From Bacillota bacterium (GTDB taxonomy: Bacteria; Bacillota; Clostridia; Acetivibrionales; DSM-1351), in contig JAEYHZ010000008.1 of NCBI GenBank assembly GCA_023409265.1, positions 186,001 through 250,000 of the forward strand: 64,000 bases of DNA. The letters are read 5' to 3'. Shown piece after piece: positions 43,922-52,353 of the stretch. Below the pieces are notes generated by a model that saw nothing but the letters and a program-made list of their open reading frames with translations, was not told where the DNA came from and searched no databases. The translations under genes and the position numbers were made by a program. Every line of letters starts with the position of its first letter. Position 1 is the stretch's first letter.

Positions 43922-44027
43922 ATTAACCTCCTTTATTCGCCTTACAGCGGATTAGGAGTGGATGATTTCATATATATTTTGTGGCCGCTTAGCGGCTCAA
44001 AGCCATAACATGGCTTAGGAGGTTAAT
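43916..44027 (+). promoter_or_regulatory. carB leader with anti-SD/SD inverted ends (copy 1)
   Basis: ATTAACCTCCT at 43922-43932 is the exact complement of AGGAGGTTAAT at 44017-44027, which holds the carB ribosome site. Between them are GCCGCTTAGCGGC (43984-43996) and AGCCATAACATGGCT (44001-44015), small hairpins that would compete with full pairing. The same element precedes the condensation-fold gene at 21018-21126. Either a translational on/off switch or a palindromic mobile element that donates a ribosome site. Confidence 0.72.
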
Positions 44028-47000
44028 ATGCCGAAAAATTTAAATATAAAAAAAGTTTTGGTTATCGGTTCAGGTCCTATCATTATCGGGCAGGCCGCAG
44101 AATTTGATTACTCAGGTACCCAGGCTTGTAAATCCCTGAGAGAAGAAGGTATTGAAGTTGTTCTTATAAACAGCAATCCTGCTACCATAATGACCGATAC
44201 CCAGTCAGCCGACAAGGTTTACATTGAACCTATAACCCTTGAGTTTGTTAAAAAAATCATATACAAGGAAAAACCTGATGGAATTCTTGCTTCTCTCGGA
44301 GGTCAGACAGGTCTTAACATGGCAGTTCAGCTTGCAGAGGACGGAATTATTGATGAAATGCAGATACAGCTTCTGGGTACTTCCCTCTCCTCAATAAAAA
44401 AAGCTGAGGACAGAGAATTATTTAAGGAGACCATGCAGGAAATAAATGAAAAGGTAGCTCACAGCAAAATTGTTACCAACATGCAGGATGCAGTGGCTTT
44501 TGCCGAAGAAATAGGCTTCCCAATCATAATCAGACCTGCTTATACTCTTGGAGGTTCAGGAGGCGGTATTGCAAACAATATGGAAGAATTCAAATATATC
44601 TGCGGCAAGGGTCTGAAGCTGAGTATGATAAGCCAGGTGCTTCTGGAGCAGAGTGTTGCCGGCTGGAAGGAAATTGAGTACGAGGTTATGCGTGACAGCA
44701 ACGACAACTGCATAATTATATGTAATATGGAAAATTTTGATCCGGTAGGTGTTCATACCGGAGACAGTATTGTCGTTGCTCCAAGCCAGACTCTCTCCGA
44801 TATAGAGTACCAGATGCTCAGAACTGCTTCCATTAAAATAATAAGAGCCCTTGATATAAAGGGCGGCTGTAATATACAGTTTGCTTTGAACCCGGACAGT
44901 TTTGAATATGTTGTAATAGAAGTAAATCCCAGAGTTAGCCGTTCCAGTGCCCTTGCTTCCAAGGCAACCGGATATCCCATTGCCCGGGTTACAGCCAAAA
45001 TAGCAATCGGCATGACCCTGGATGAAATTAAAAACTCAGTTACAAAGAACACAAGTGCATGCTTTGAGCCATCACTTGACTATGTGGTTACCAAAGTTCC
45101 CCGCTGGCCCTTCGACAAGTTCGCCAACGCAGACAGAAGCCTTGGGACACAGATGAAGGCAACCGGTGAAGTTATGGCCATCGGCCGTACTTTTGAGGAG
45201 TCCCTGCTCAAAGCCATCGACTCCCTGGATATCAAATTCAACTATCAGCTGGGCTTAAGTCTGTTTGACAGCATGAGCCGTGAAGAGTTGGTTGAATATG
45301 TCAAACATCCAAGCGATCAGCGTATATTCGCAATATGCAAAGCTCTTCAGAAGGGTGTTTCTGCAGGAGAAATTGTCAGAATAACCAGGATTGACGACTT
45401 CTTCATCAGAAAGCTTAAAAAGATAGTTAAGCTGGGTGATGAAATAACCAATGCAGGTATTGCATGGCTTGATTATGATCTCTATTCAAGAGCAAAGAAG
45501 ATAGGCTTTGGTGACTCCTACATTGCCAACCTGGCAAACGTACCCCTGGAAAAAATCCTGGAATTAAGGGAAAAATACCCGATTAATCCTGTTTATAAAA
45601 TAGTTGATACCTGCGCGGGTGAGTTTGAAGCTGTAACACCCTACTATTACTCAACCTACGAAGAAAAGGACGATGTTGAAGTAACTGAAGGTGACAAGGT
45701 TTTGGTTATAGGTTCGGGTCCCATCAGAATAGGTCAGGGAATTGAATTTGACTACTGCAGTGTTCACTCAGTTGAAACCCTTAAGGAGCTGGGTATAGAG
45801 TCAATTATCATAAACAATAACCCTGAAACAGTGAGCACCGACTTTGATACCTCGGATAAACTATATTTTGAGCCGCTTACCAAGGAATGTGTTCTGGATA
45901 TAATTGAGAAGGAAAAACCTTTGGGAGTTATAGTACAGTTTGGCGGACAGACGGCAATCAATCTGGCTGAAACTCTGCATTCAGAAGGAGTTAAAATTCT
46001 AGGCACCACAGTTCAAAGCATAGATATAGCCGAAGACAGGGATAAGTTCCTGAAGCTTCTGGAAGAACTTAATATTCCAATACCTGAAGGAAAAACTGCC
46101 TTCTCTTTTGAACAGGCAAGACAAATTGCAGATGAAATCGGCTACCCTGTGCTTGTAAGGCCTTCCTATGTACTTGGAGGCCGTGCGATGGAAATAGTTT
46201 ATAACGATAAAACCCTTGAGGAATATATTGCAATGGCTTCGGATATTTCAACAGCTCATCCCATTCTTATCGACAAGTACATCACCGGAAGGGAGATGGA
46301 GGTTGATGGAATCTGTGACGGCAGCGAGGTTCTGATACCGGGTATCATGGAGCATATCGAGCGTGCAGGGGTACACTCTGGTGACTCCATAGCTGTTTAT
46401 CCTCCAAGAAATCTGTCCCAGAAGGTAAAGAATACCATTGAGGACTATACTGTCCGCCTTTCCAAGGCGTTGAAGGTTGTTGGACTGTTCAACATTCAGT
46501 TTGTAATGGACAACAATGAAAAAGTATACGTTATTGAGGTTAATCCCCGTGCCAGCCGAACGGTTCCAATAATGAGCAAAATCACAGGTATACCGATGGT
46601 AAGTGTTGCCACAAAGCTAATTATGGGAAAAACTCTGGCCGAACTGGGCTATAGGAACGGTCTTGCAAAAGAAACTGAATTCTATGCTGTCAAGGCACCT
46701 GTATTCTCCTTTGCAAAGCTGACAACCGTGGATACCTTCCTGGGACCTGAAATGAAATCCACCGGCGAAGTTATGGGTGTTGACAAGGATTATTACAATG
46801 CACTTTACAAGGCTATAGCAGCTTCCGGCATGAAGATACCTTCGGGAGGAAATGTACTCCTCTCGGTTGCAGACAGGGATAAGGAAGAGAGCATAGATAT
46901 TGCCAACAAGCTGTTGTCACTGGGCTTCAAGCTTTCTGCAACCGCAGGCACCTATAAGGTATTAAGTGATGCAGCCTTACCGGCAGATTTCATAGAAAAC

Positions 47001-47240
47001 GACAGAGTACTGGATTTTATAAAAGAAGACAGAATAACTCTGGTTATCAATACTCCAACAAGAGGTAAGCTGCCAGAAAGAAAAGGCTTTATTCTCAGAA
47101 GAACGGCAATGGAATACAATATACCATGCATAACCTCACTGGATACCACCAACGCTGTATTGAGCATATTGGAACGCCTTATTGCCGACAATAGAGCCGA
47201 GGTTTATTCACTGGATGAGTATTCTGTTTATAACGCATAA
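44028..47240 (+). CDS. carB: Carbamoyl-phosphate synthase, large subunit
   Basis: A 1070-aa synthetase with two homologous halves: first ATP-grasp (carboxy-phosphate) from GSGPIIIGQAAEFDYSG, an oligomerisation domain (about 400-545), the second half starting GSGPIRIGQGIEFDY, and a C-terminal MGS-like regulatory domain (about 935-1070). Length is standard and both ATP sites are intact. It makes carbamoyl phosphate from ammonia supplied by CarA, for ArgF next door and for pyrimidines. Expression may depend on the unusual leader 43916-44027. Confidence 0.97.
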   Translation: MPKNLNIKKVLVIGSGPIIIGQAAEFDYSGTQACKSLREEGIEVVLINSNPATIMTDTQSADKVYIEPITLEFVKKIIYKEKPDGILASLGGQTGLNMAVQLAEDGIIDEMQIQLLGTSLSSIKKAEDRELFKETMQEINEKVAHSKIVTNMQDAVAFAEEIGFPIIIRPAYTLGGSGGGIANNMEEFKYICGKGLKLSMISQVLLEQSVAGWKEIEYEVMRDSNDNCIIICNMENFDPVGVHTGDSIVVAPSQTLSDIEYQMLRTASIKIIRALDIKGGCNIQFALNPDSFEYVVIEVNPRVSRSSALASKATGYPIARVTAKIAIGMTLDEIKNSVTKNTSACFEPSLDYVVTKVPRWPFDKFANADRSLGTQMKATGEVMAIGRTFEESLLKAIDSLDIKFNYQLGLSLFDSMSREELVEYVKHPSDQRIFAICKALQKGVSAGEIVRITRIDDFFIRKLKKIVKLGDEITNAGIAWLDYDLYSRAKKIGFGDSYIANLANVPLEKILELREKYPINPVYKIVDTCAGEFEAVTPYYYSTYEEKDDVEVTEGDKVLVIGSGPIRIGQGIEFDYCSVHSVETLKELGIESIIINNNPETVSTDFDTSDKLYFEPLTKECVLDIIEKEKPLGVIVQFGGQTAINLAETLHSEGVKILGTTVQSIDIAEDRDKFLKLLEELNIPIPEGKTAFSFEQARQIADEIGYPVLVRPSYVLGGRAMEIVYNDKTLEEYIAMASDISTAHPILIDKYITGREMEVDGICDGSEVLIPGIMEHIERAGVHSGDSIAVYPPRNLSQKVKNTIEDYTVRLSKALKVVGLFNIQFVMDNNEKVYVIEVNPRASRTVPIMSKITGIPMVSVATKLIMGKTLAELGYRNGLAKETEFYAVKAPVFSFAKLTTVDTFLGPEMKSTGEVMGVDKDYYNALYKAIAASGMKIPSGGNVLLSVADRDKEESIDIANKLLSLGFKLSATAGTYKVLSDAALPADFIENDRVLDFIKEDRITLVINTPTRGKLPERKGFILRRTAMEYNIPCITSLDTTNAVLSILERLIADNRAEVYSLDEYSVYNA

Positions 47241-47330
47241 GAACCTGTTTAGTATTCCATTGCACTCATCATTTTGGCGGATTTTGCACCATGCTGTGTT
47301 AAATTTTTTGGAATAAACAAATTTTCCGGC

Positions 47331-47350
47331 TGTAGAAAAATTTTATTACC
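47331..47350 (+). repeat. Dispersed repeat fragment CTGTAGAAAAATTTTATTAC
   Basis: Identical 20-mer to those at 31383-31402 and 59228-59247, with similar flanks (CGG before, CTTTGCA after). Here it stands at the left border of the tandem array upstream of argF. Confidence 0.75.
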
Positions 47351-47362
47351 TTTGCATGGAAC

Positions 47363-47790
47363 ACCACACCTGGTGTGAACGGAAGTAAAATAAAACTTTT
47401 TTAAATACAATAATATGAATCCTTGTGTTATAGACTGTACACGAGCATGGCTCCACAGCACAGGCGAAGCATGTAGCACACACTTTGCGTGGGTTGGTAC
47501 GGAATTGTAATAAAAATTAATACAATATTAAACCCAATTCTCCATGTACGCGAGCCCAACCGCACGTCACCGGGGAAGCATGTAGCACCACACCTGGTGT
47601 GAACGGAAGTAAAATAAAACTTTTTTAAATACAATAATATGAATCCTTGTGTTATAGTCTGTACGCGAGCATGGCTCCACAGCACAGGCGAAGCATGGTT
47701 AGAAGTATAAATGAATTGTAATATAAGTACAATTTATTTATACTTCGGTTGCAAGCCGGTGATGTGAGTTATGCGGGAGTACCAGTAGAA
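47363..47790 (+). repeat. Tandem array of about 112-nt structured units upstream of argF
   Basis: Unit A (47363-47474) and unit C (47586-47697) are nearly identical over 111-112 nt. Unit B (47475-47585) has the same length and skeleton but diverged sequence, and a shorter unit D follows. Each unit has an AT-rich first half with inverted repeats (in D GAAGTATAAATGAATTGTA / TACAATTTATTTATACTTC), a TGTACRCGAGC segment in A, B and C, and a GC-richer end such as GGCGAAGCATGTAGCAC. A and C start with the palindrome CACACCTGGTGTG. No credible protein is encoded. The gap 47241-47843 contains this array, a repeat fragment at 47331 and the argF promoter region. Confidence 0.8.
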
Positions 47791-47843
47791 TATTGAGTAT
47801 GAATTTATTGTATTTATACACTTTTATATAAATGGAGGTTTCT

Positions 47844-48764
47844 ATGAATCATTTATTAAGTTTGAACGATTTAAGCACCGAAGAAATACTGAATTTGTTA
47901 AAGCTGGCTGAAAAGCTTAAAAAACAAACCCTGGAAGGAATTCAACACCATATATTGAAGGGGAAAACTTTAGGCATGATTTTCTCAAAGTCATCTACCA
48001 GAACAAGGGTTTCCTTTGAGGTGGGAATGTACCAGCTGGGCGGATATTCCCTGTTTCTAAGCTCGAACGATATCCAGCTGGGCAGAGGTGAAACCATATA
48101 TGATACTGCAAATGTACTTTCAAGATATTTGGACGGAATAATGATAAGAACCTTTAAACAAAGTGATGTGGAGGATCTTGCAAACTTTGGTACTATTCCG
48201 GTTATTAACGGATTGACCGACGAAATGCATCCATGCCAGATTCTAGCTGATCTTCAGACTATTTTTGAGCACAAGGGCAAGCTTGAAGGCCTTAAACTGG
48301 CATATATCGGAGATGGAAACAACGTAGCCCACTCTCTCCTGCATGGCTGCGCAAAGACGGGAATGGATATCTCCATTGCATCTCCAAAGGGCTATGAATG
48401 TTCTGAAGTTTATGTTGAAGAAGCCAGGGAAGCAGCAAAGCTTACCGGTTCAAAAATCCTTACAACTCAGGATCCCGTCGAAGCAATAGCAAATGCTGAT
48501 GTTGTTTATGCTGATACCTGGATCAGCATGGGTCAGGAGGATCAAAAGGCGGAAAAGCTAAAGATATTCATGCCTTATCAAATTAACTCAGAGCTATTCT
48601 CAAAAGCTGATTCAGATGCCATATTCCTGCATTGCCTGCCGGCATACAGAGGATATGAGGTTACCGAAGATATTATAGACGGACCACAATCTGTAATTTT
48701 TGATGAAGCCGAGAACAGACTTCATGCCCAAAAGGCAGTACTGGCAACTCTATTGGGCAAATAG
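47844..48764 (+). CDS. argF: Ornithine carbamoyltransferase
   Basis: A 306-aa enzyme joining ornithine and carbamoyl phosphate to citrulline. SSTRTRVSFEVG is the carbamoyl-phosphate site, DEMHPCQILADL and HCLPAYRGYE complete the active site. ATG 47844 follows TGGAGGTTTCT; the ATG four codons earlier overlaps that site. A possible promoter TTGAGT (47793), 16 nt, TATACA (47815) lies between the tandem array and the gene, with a TGTATTTATACA palindrome that resembles, but does not fit, an ARG box. argG and argH are not in the window. Confidence 0.96.
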   Translation: MNHLLSLNDLSTEEILNLLKLAEKLKKQTLEGIQHHILKGKTLGMIFSKSSTRTRVSFEVGMYQLGGYSLFLSSNDIQLGRGETIYDTANVLSRYLDGIMIRTFKQSDVEDLANFGTIPVINGLTDEMHPCQILADLQTIFEHKGKLEGLKLAYIGDGNNVAHSLLHGCAKTGMDISIASPKGYECSEVYVEEAREAAKLTGSKILTTQDPVEAIANADVVYADTWISMGQEDQKAEKLKIFMPYQINSELFSKADSDAIFLHCLPAYRGYEVTEDIIDGPQSVIFDEAENRLHAQKAVLATLLGK

Positions 48765-48778
48765 TACAAGGAGTAATC

Positions 48779-49282
48779 ATGAATTATTCATTTATTATCA
48801 GAAAAGCAACTATAGAGGACGCTCCTGCAATAGCCACAATAATGCAGGAGGCCTTCAGAAAATATATGCTGGATACGGGCTTGTCAGGAACCCTTGAGGC
48901 CCTGACCGAAAGCCTTCAAAATATTGAAGCGGATATAATGGAAAAAGAGGTTTATATAGCTTTAATTGATGATAATCCCGTAGGTACCATAAGAATTAAA
49001 ATTCTACCTGACAAAACAGCTTATATAAGCCGTTTTGGAGTAATGCTGGATTACCACAATATCGGTATTGGAAAATCTTTGATGAATCTGGCAGACAAGA
49101 TTCTTAAGGCTAACGGTGTCAAGCAGGTCAGTTTGCATACTGCTTCAAAATACCGTGATCTTATAAGATTTTACTACGGACGCGGCTTCTATATTGAGTC
49201 TACATCTACAGACAGAGGCTACATCAGAGCCTTGCTGGTTAAAGAATACCAGCAGGAAAGTCCGTTAGTGCTCTATGTGTAA
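48779..49282 (+). CDS. GNAT acetyltransferase following argF
   Basis: A 167-aa GCN5-family protein. The acetyl-CoA motif is degenerate: YHNIGIGKSLMNLADK replaces the usual QxxGxG/A loop, keeping GIGKSL. It starts 15 nt after argF behind AAGGAG, so it shares the argF transcript. An acetyl-transfer role in arginine metabolism (for instance ArgA-like acetylation of glutamate) is possible from context only; the protein is as easily a general small-molecule acetyltransferase. Confidence 0.85.
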   Translation: MNYSFIIRKATIEDAPAIATIMQEAFRKYMLDTGLSGTLEALTESLQNIEADIMEKEVYIALIDDNPVGTIRIKILPDKTAYISRFGVMLDYHNIGIGKSLMNLADKILKANGVKQVSLHTASKYRDLIRFYYGRGFYIESTSTDRGYIRALLVKEYQQESPLVLYV

Positions 49283-49379
49283 TTATCAAATAAACCCGTC
49301 CCACAGCCAGTAAAGTCCTTCCAAAACCAAAATAAATTTGTTCCGTTTGAGTAGATGTTATCATTTCCATATAAAAATC

Positions 49380-49431
49380 AATCCCTTGTAAATCAGTTCC
49401 TATCTGAGCCCACAAGGGATTTTGTTTTTCA
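49380..49431 (+). terminator. Terminator of the argF transcript
   Basis: Stem AATCCCTTGT / ACAAGGGATT with a 22-nt loop, followed by TTGTTTTTC, about 100 nt after the GNAT stop. Confidence 0.85.
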
Positions 49432-49497
49432 TTCCTAAACATCATCTGTTTTGGGAATACGTTTATTTATGATGGCTTACTTTATTAATTACGTTCA

Positions 49498-50250
49498 TTA
49501 TTCAATACGTTCTTCACTCAATCTTACAACCTCTAAATCATGATAGTTTTCTTTTAACTTATGAGCAAGGCTCTCAACACCAAAAATTTCAGTATAGGTA
49601 TGGCTCCCCACAATAAGATTAATTCCTGTAAACTTTGCATATTGAACAGTATAAAGGACTTTTTCCCCGGTAATATATACATCACAAGTTCTATCCACTG
49701 CATCTTTTACATCACTTGTCATTGAACCTCCTCCTGTAACAACGCACAGTCTTTTTATCATCCTGCTGTTGTTTTGCCATGCTTTTACCGGCTCACCAAG
49801 GATACTTTCCACTCTTGCAGTCAGTTCAGGAAACGTCAGAGGAGATTCAAATTCACCAATCCTGCCCGCAAATAAGTCATCCTGGTAAAGATTTGATTTT
49901 TCTACAATCCGGGCTCCTATCTTCTCCATTAGTGACACATTGGTTCCAAAGTCTGCATCATCCAGTAATGCATGATTGAAATAATGTAATATTCCATGCT
50001 GTCTAAGCATTGACATACATTTTTCCTTCATGCCGTAAACAAAATCCCATGCATCATGATGTGTGATAATTAAATCCACTTTCTTATCTATGGCCCTCTG
50101 AACTGTCTCAGGTGTGAGATTTGTTGCATATCCTATCAGGCTCACATCCTTTGAGTCTTTATGCGTAAATCCCCATTCATCCTTAAATTTTAATAGTTTT
50201 TCCCTTTCAAACAAACTCATCAAATAATTATCCAGTTCATCAATGTGCAT
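49498..50250 (-). CDS. NIF3-family dinuclear-metal protein
   Basis: A 250-aa protein of the NIF3/YqfO group, which form hexameric toroids with two metal ions per subunit. ITHHDAWDF and VGSHTYTEIFGVESLA contain the expected metal-binding His and Glu residues; GGGSMTSDVKDAVD marks the second lobe. Family members were annotated as GTP cyclohydrolase 1 type 2, but their true role is unsettled. AGGAGGAATTTAAC precedes the ATG. It is next to GNAT genes on the same strand without clear functional link. Confidence 0.88.
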   Translation of the reverse strand: MHIDELDNYLMSLFEREKLLKFKDEWGFTHKDSKDVSLIGYATNLTPETVQRAIDKKVDLIITHHDAWDFVYGMKEKCMSMLRQHGILHYFNHALLDDADFGTNVSLMEKIGARIVEKSNLYQDDLFAGRIGEFESPLTFPELTARVESILGEPVKAWQNNSRMIKRLCVVTGGGSMTSDVKDAVDRTCDVYITGEKVLYTVQYAKFTGINLIVGSHTYTEIFGVESLAHKLKENYHDLEVVRLSEERIE

Positions 50251-50319
50251 GTTAAATTCCTCCTGACTCTCAATTTATATTTAATTCCATATTATAATTA
50301 ATATTCAGACACTGATGTA

Positions 50320-50826
50320 TTATCTCAGTTTGTATCTCGCCATCAGATATTCATCAGCATACTTTCCGTTCCTTATGGCAGAATACTTTTTGGTACCTTC
50401 TATCTCAAATCCCAGGGACTTATAAAGTTTTACCGCCCCTTCATTTTCTACAAAAGCAGTTAATTCAAGCCTTACCAGCATCAACCAATTATCAGCCAGG
50501 TCTATGACCTTCTTTAAAAGCGCAGTTCCAATTCCCTTACCCTGATAATCTATATGTACCATAATGCCAACACTTGCAGAATGTCTTAACCTATAACTTC
50601 CCTCTACCTTCATGCCTACCATTCCAACAACCCTCTTCAGCCCATTTTCTTCAACCTCAGCAACAAGTAAATGATCATTATCCGTAAGTCCCTTAATAGA
50701 ATCCTCCGACCGGGTAACCCGCTCACTGAATATCCCGTACATATTCTCCCTGACCCCATCCATCTTTCTCATTTCGTTAATGGATGCTGCATCTTCCAGT
50801 TTTACAGGTCTGATTATAAAATCCAT
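50320..50826 (-). CDS. GNAT-family N-acetyltransferase
   Basis: A 168-aa protein with motif A VGIMVHIDYQGKGIGTALLKKVIDL, the intact acetyl-CoA loop (QGKGIG), and the C-terminal AVKLYKSLGFEIEGTKKYS typical of RimJ/RimL-like acetyltransferases. Substrate unknown. ATG 50826 follows GAGGGATTGAA. The preceding gene on this strand is another GNAT, separated by a long perfect inverted repeat. Confidence 0.9.
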   Translation of the reverse strand: MDFIIRPVKLEDAASINEMRKMDGVRENMYGIFSERVTRSEDSIKGLTDNDHLLVAEVEENGLKRVVGMVGMKVEGSYRLRHSASVGIMVHIDYQGKGIGTALLKKVIDLADNWLMLVRLELTAFVENEGAVKLYKSLGFEIEGTKKYSAIRNGKYADEYLMARYKLR

Positions 50827-50859
50827 TTCAATCCCTCATTTCGATTTATAGTCTTTTTA

Positions 50860-50924
50860 GGAATGATTAAATAATAACTTCCCATTCCTTGCTCAAGAAT
50901 CGGGTTTTATTATTTAATCATTCC
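50860..50924. repeat. 18-bp perfect inverted repeat
   Basis: GGAATGATTAAATAATAA and its exact complement flank a 29-nt region that itself can fold (CTTG/CAAG). It lies between two GNAT genes on the minus strand, 8 nt after the stop of the upstream one. No T tract follows, so it resembles a repetitive palindrome or a processing site more than a terminator. Confidence 0.75.
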
Positions 50925-50931
50925 TTATTTC

Positions 50932-51357
50932 TCATAATTCAGGCCAGCGAATAAACATTCCGGGGCCGTGCTTTTCATCCGGCCGTGCAATAAACCCATA
51001 CTTCTCATAAAAAGGGGTAACCCCCTTTGCAGCCATCAATCCTACGGTTGTATTGGGAGTACAGTTCTTTTTCAGATACTCCATGATGGAATTCATGATT
51101 AACTTACCCGTTCCTTTTTTTTGAAACTCCGGTAATACAATAATATCCTGTATGTAATATGCCAATGCACCATCACCAATGACACGCCCCATTCCGATTA
51201 TGTCTCCTCTGCACTCTATACATACGGAATATAATGAATTACTTAACCCCTTTTGAATTGATTCTCCTTCAGCGATTCCCCATCCTACCGAATTTCGCAG
51301 TTTAGTGTATTCTTCAACAGTAGGAATCTTTTCTAATATGGTTAATCCCTCAATCAT
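50932..51357 (-). CDS. GNAT-family N-acetyltransferase behind a structured leader
   Basis: A 141-aa protein starting MIEGLTILEKIPTVEEYTKL. Motif A is IIVLPEFQKKGTGKLIMNSIMEYL (acetyl-CoA loop QKKGTG) and the C-terminus has GFIARPDEKHGPGMFIRW, as in the PanZ/YiiD-like small GNATs. Start at ATG 51357 is my choice because homologous domains begin here; ATG 51372 is an alternative, and the long open frame to 51573 passes through a terminator hairpin and is rejected. Transcription probably begins at the promoter 51535-51563 and is controlled by the leader. Confidence 0.82.
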   Translation of the reverse strand: MIEGLTILEKIPTVEEYTKLRNSVGWGIAEGESIQKGLSNSLYSVCIECRGDIIGMGRVIGDGALAYYIQDIIVLPEFQKKGTGKLIMNSIMEYLKKNCTPNTTVGLMAAKGVTPFYEKYGFIARPDEKHGPGMFIRWPEL

Positions 51358-51414
51358 ACACACATACCCCATTACTCTTTTTAGTACAAATGAATATATA
51401 CTTTCCCAGACAAT

Positions 51415-51460
51415 AAAAAACCCCGCAAAATCACTCATAAGAGTGACTCCGAAGGGTTTA
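51415..51460 (-). promoter_or_regulatory. Candidate attenuator/riboswitch terminator in a GNAT leader
   Basis: On the reverse strand AAACCC...GGGGTTTTTT encloses the inner hairpin TCACTCTTATGAGTGA, a textbook intrinsic terminator placed 58 nt before the GNAT start codon. AGTGAGT near 51521 in the upstream leader is complementary to part of the inner stem (TCACT), allowing an alternative fold. I could not match it to a known riboswitch class. Confidence 0.65.
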
Positions 51461-51534
51461 TAGCCGTTCGTGTAGGACTGTCCGTTGTCCCTATGCTGCT
51501 CACAAAAGTGCTGAAACATACTCACTTTTCCGGT

Positions 51535-51563
51535 ATTATTGCATACATTTTCCACATTGTCAA
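51535..51563 (-). promoter_or_regulatory. Promoter of the GNAT leader
   Basis: Reverse strand TTGACA, 17 nt, AATAAT. A start near 51529 would give a leader of about 170 nt before the GNAT start codon, containing the terminator at 51415-51460. Confidence 0.75.
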
Positions 51564-51617
51564 TATAATTCAAGGTAATTTACTAAGTAAAATGATTTCA
51601 ATAAGTTTATGTATATT

Positions 51618-51651
51618 AATAAGACCTTCTCTCACACTATTTTGGTCTTAT
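51618..51651 (-). terminator. Hairpin at the end of the chemotaxis operon
   Basis: ATAAGACC / GGTCTTAT stem (17-nt loop) on the reverse strand, starting in the cheX stop codon region. The T-rich tail is weak, but position fits the end of the cheY-to-cheX operon. Confidence 0.6.
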
Positions 51652-52118
51652 GTTTTATCCAGATAGGATATATCAATGTGCATTTGCATTTCATTATCAA
51701 ATACCAGGGGTATACATACTACTACACCTCTATGTATGCTCAGTTCCATGTTCTGACCGGTGAATATTGTAGGCGGAGTAATATCTATATTGATTCCCTT
51801 GGTGGAAAATATCGTTGCAGTATTTCCCAGCACCATATTACATAGTTCTCCGATAGCACTCTTTGCTATCTCATCAAGTTCATTTACAGGAATGCCCATC
51901 ATCATGGCTGATGCAATTTTACATGCAACTTCTTTTTTAAAGGTAATTACAGCACTACCTGATATTTGACCGGTCAAGCCTATCAGAACAATTAGATCTT
52001 CCTGGGTATATGGTTCACTCCTTATGAATATCTCTCCAAGCCTTGGATATAAACCTGTCGTCTGCTTTATGATATTTATACTTGCTTCAATAAAAGGATT
52101 TAGATACTCTGCTTTCAT
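51648..52118 (-). CDS. cheX: CheX-like CheY-phosphate phosphatase
   Basis: A 156-aa protein of the CheC/CheX family. The single catalytic helix has SAIGELCNMVLGNTATIF with the conserved Glu and Asn (ExxN) that remove phosphate from CheY. The one-helix arrangement favours CheX over CheC. AAGGAGAAGTTATA precedes the ATG. It is the last gene of the chemotaxis operon; 235 nt without a convincing gene separate it from cheD. Confidence 0.9.
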   Translation of the reverse strand: MKAEYLNPFIEASINIIKQTTGLYPRLGEIFIRSEPYTQEDLIVLIGLTGQISGSAVITFKKEVACKIASAMMMGIPVNELDEIAKSAIGELCNMVLGNTATIFSTKGINIDITPPTIFTGQNMELSIHRGVVVCIPLVFDNEMQMHIDISYLDKT

Positions 52119-52353
52119 TATAACTTCTCCTTGAGTTGTACTGTTTTAAATTAATCTTTAACTTTACCGTGCTTCTTCCATTTTGTCCATTTCCATCAAC
52201 CTGCATATATAGTATGCATTGAGAGCTTATGCTATACTCTCTATTTGAGAAACCCAGCTTAATCGTTACTTCAACCAGTTTTCAGTATTAATTGTATCCC
52301 TAAGTTGACCACTACTGCTGTCACTCTTCCACTATCCTGATATCCTCACCCAT

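Noticed and set aside
47249..47685. Two similar reverse-strand frames (LWSHARVQ...TQGFILLYLKKF)
   Set aside because: Their similarity is explained by the noncoding tandem array; neither has a ribosome site.
47363..47697. CRISPR or attC array at the tandem repeat
   Set aside because: Units are 112 nt without spacers, and they lack integron core-site motifs and any nearby cas or integrase gene.
47815..47830. ARG box upstream of argF
   Set aside because: TGTATTTATACA is two bases short of the 14-nt pattern, so I did not call an operator.
51358..51573. N-terminal extension of the GNAT gene to 51573
   Set aside because: It would translate a promoter, leader and terminator hairpin, and matches no acetyltransferase N-terminus.
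52119..52330. Open reverse-strand frame between cheD and cheX (KLVEVTIKLGFSNREY...)
   Set aside because: No start codon with a ribosome site; it overlaps the cheX start. Could be a decayed gene, but nothing recognisable remains.
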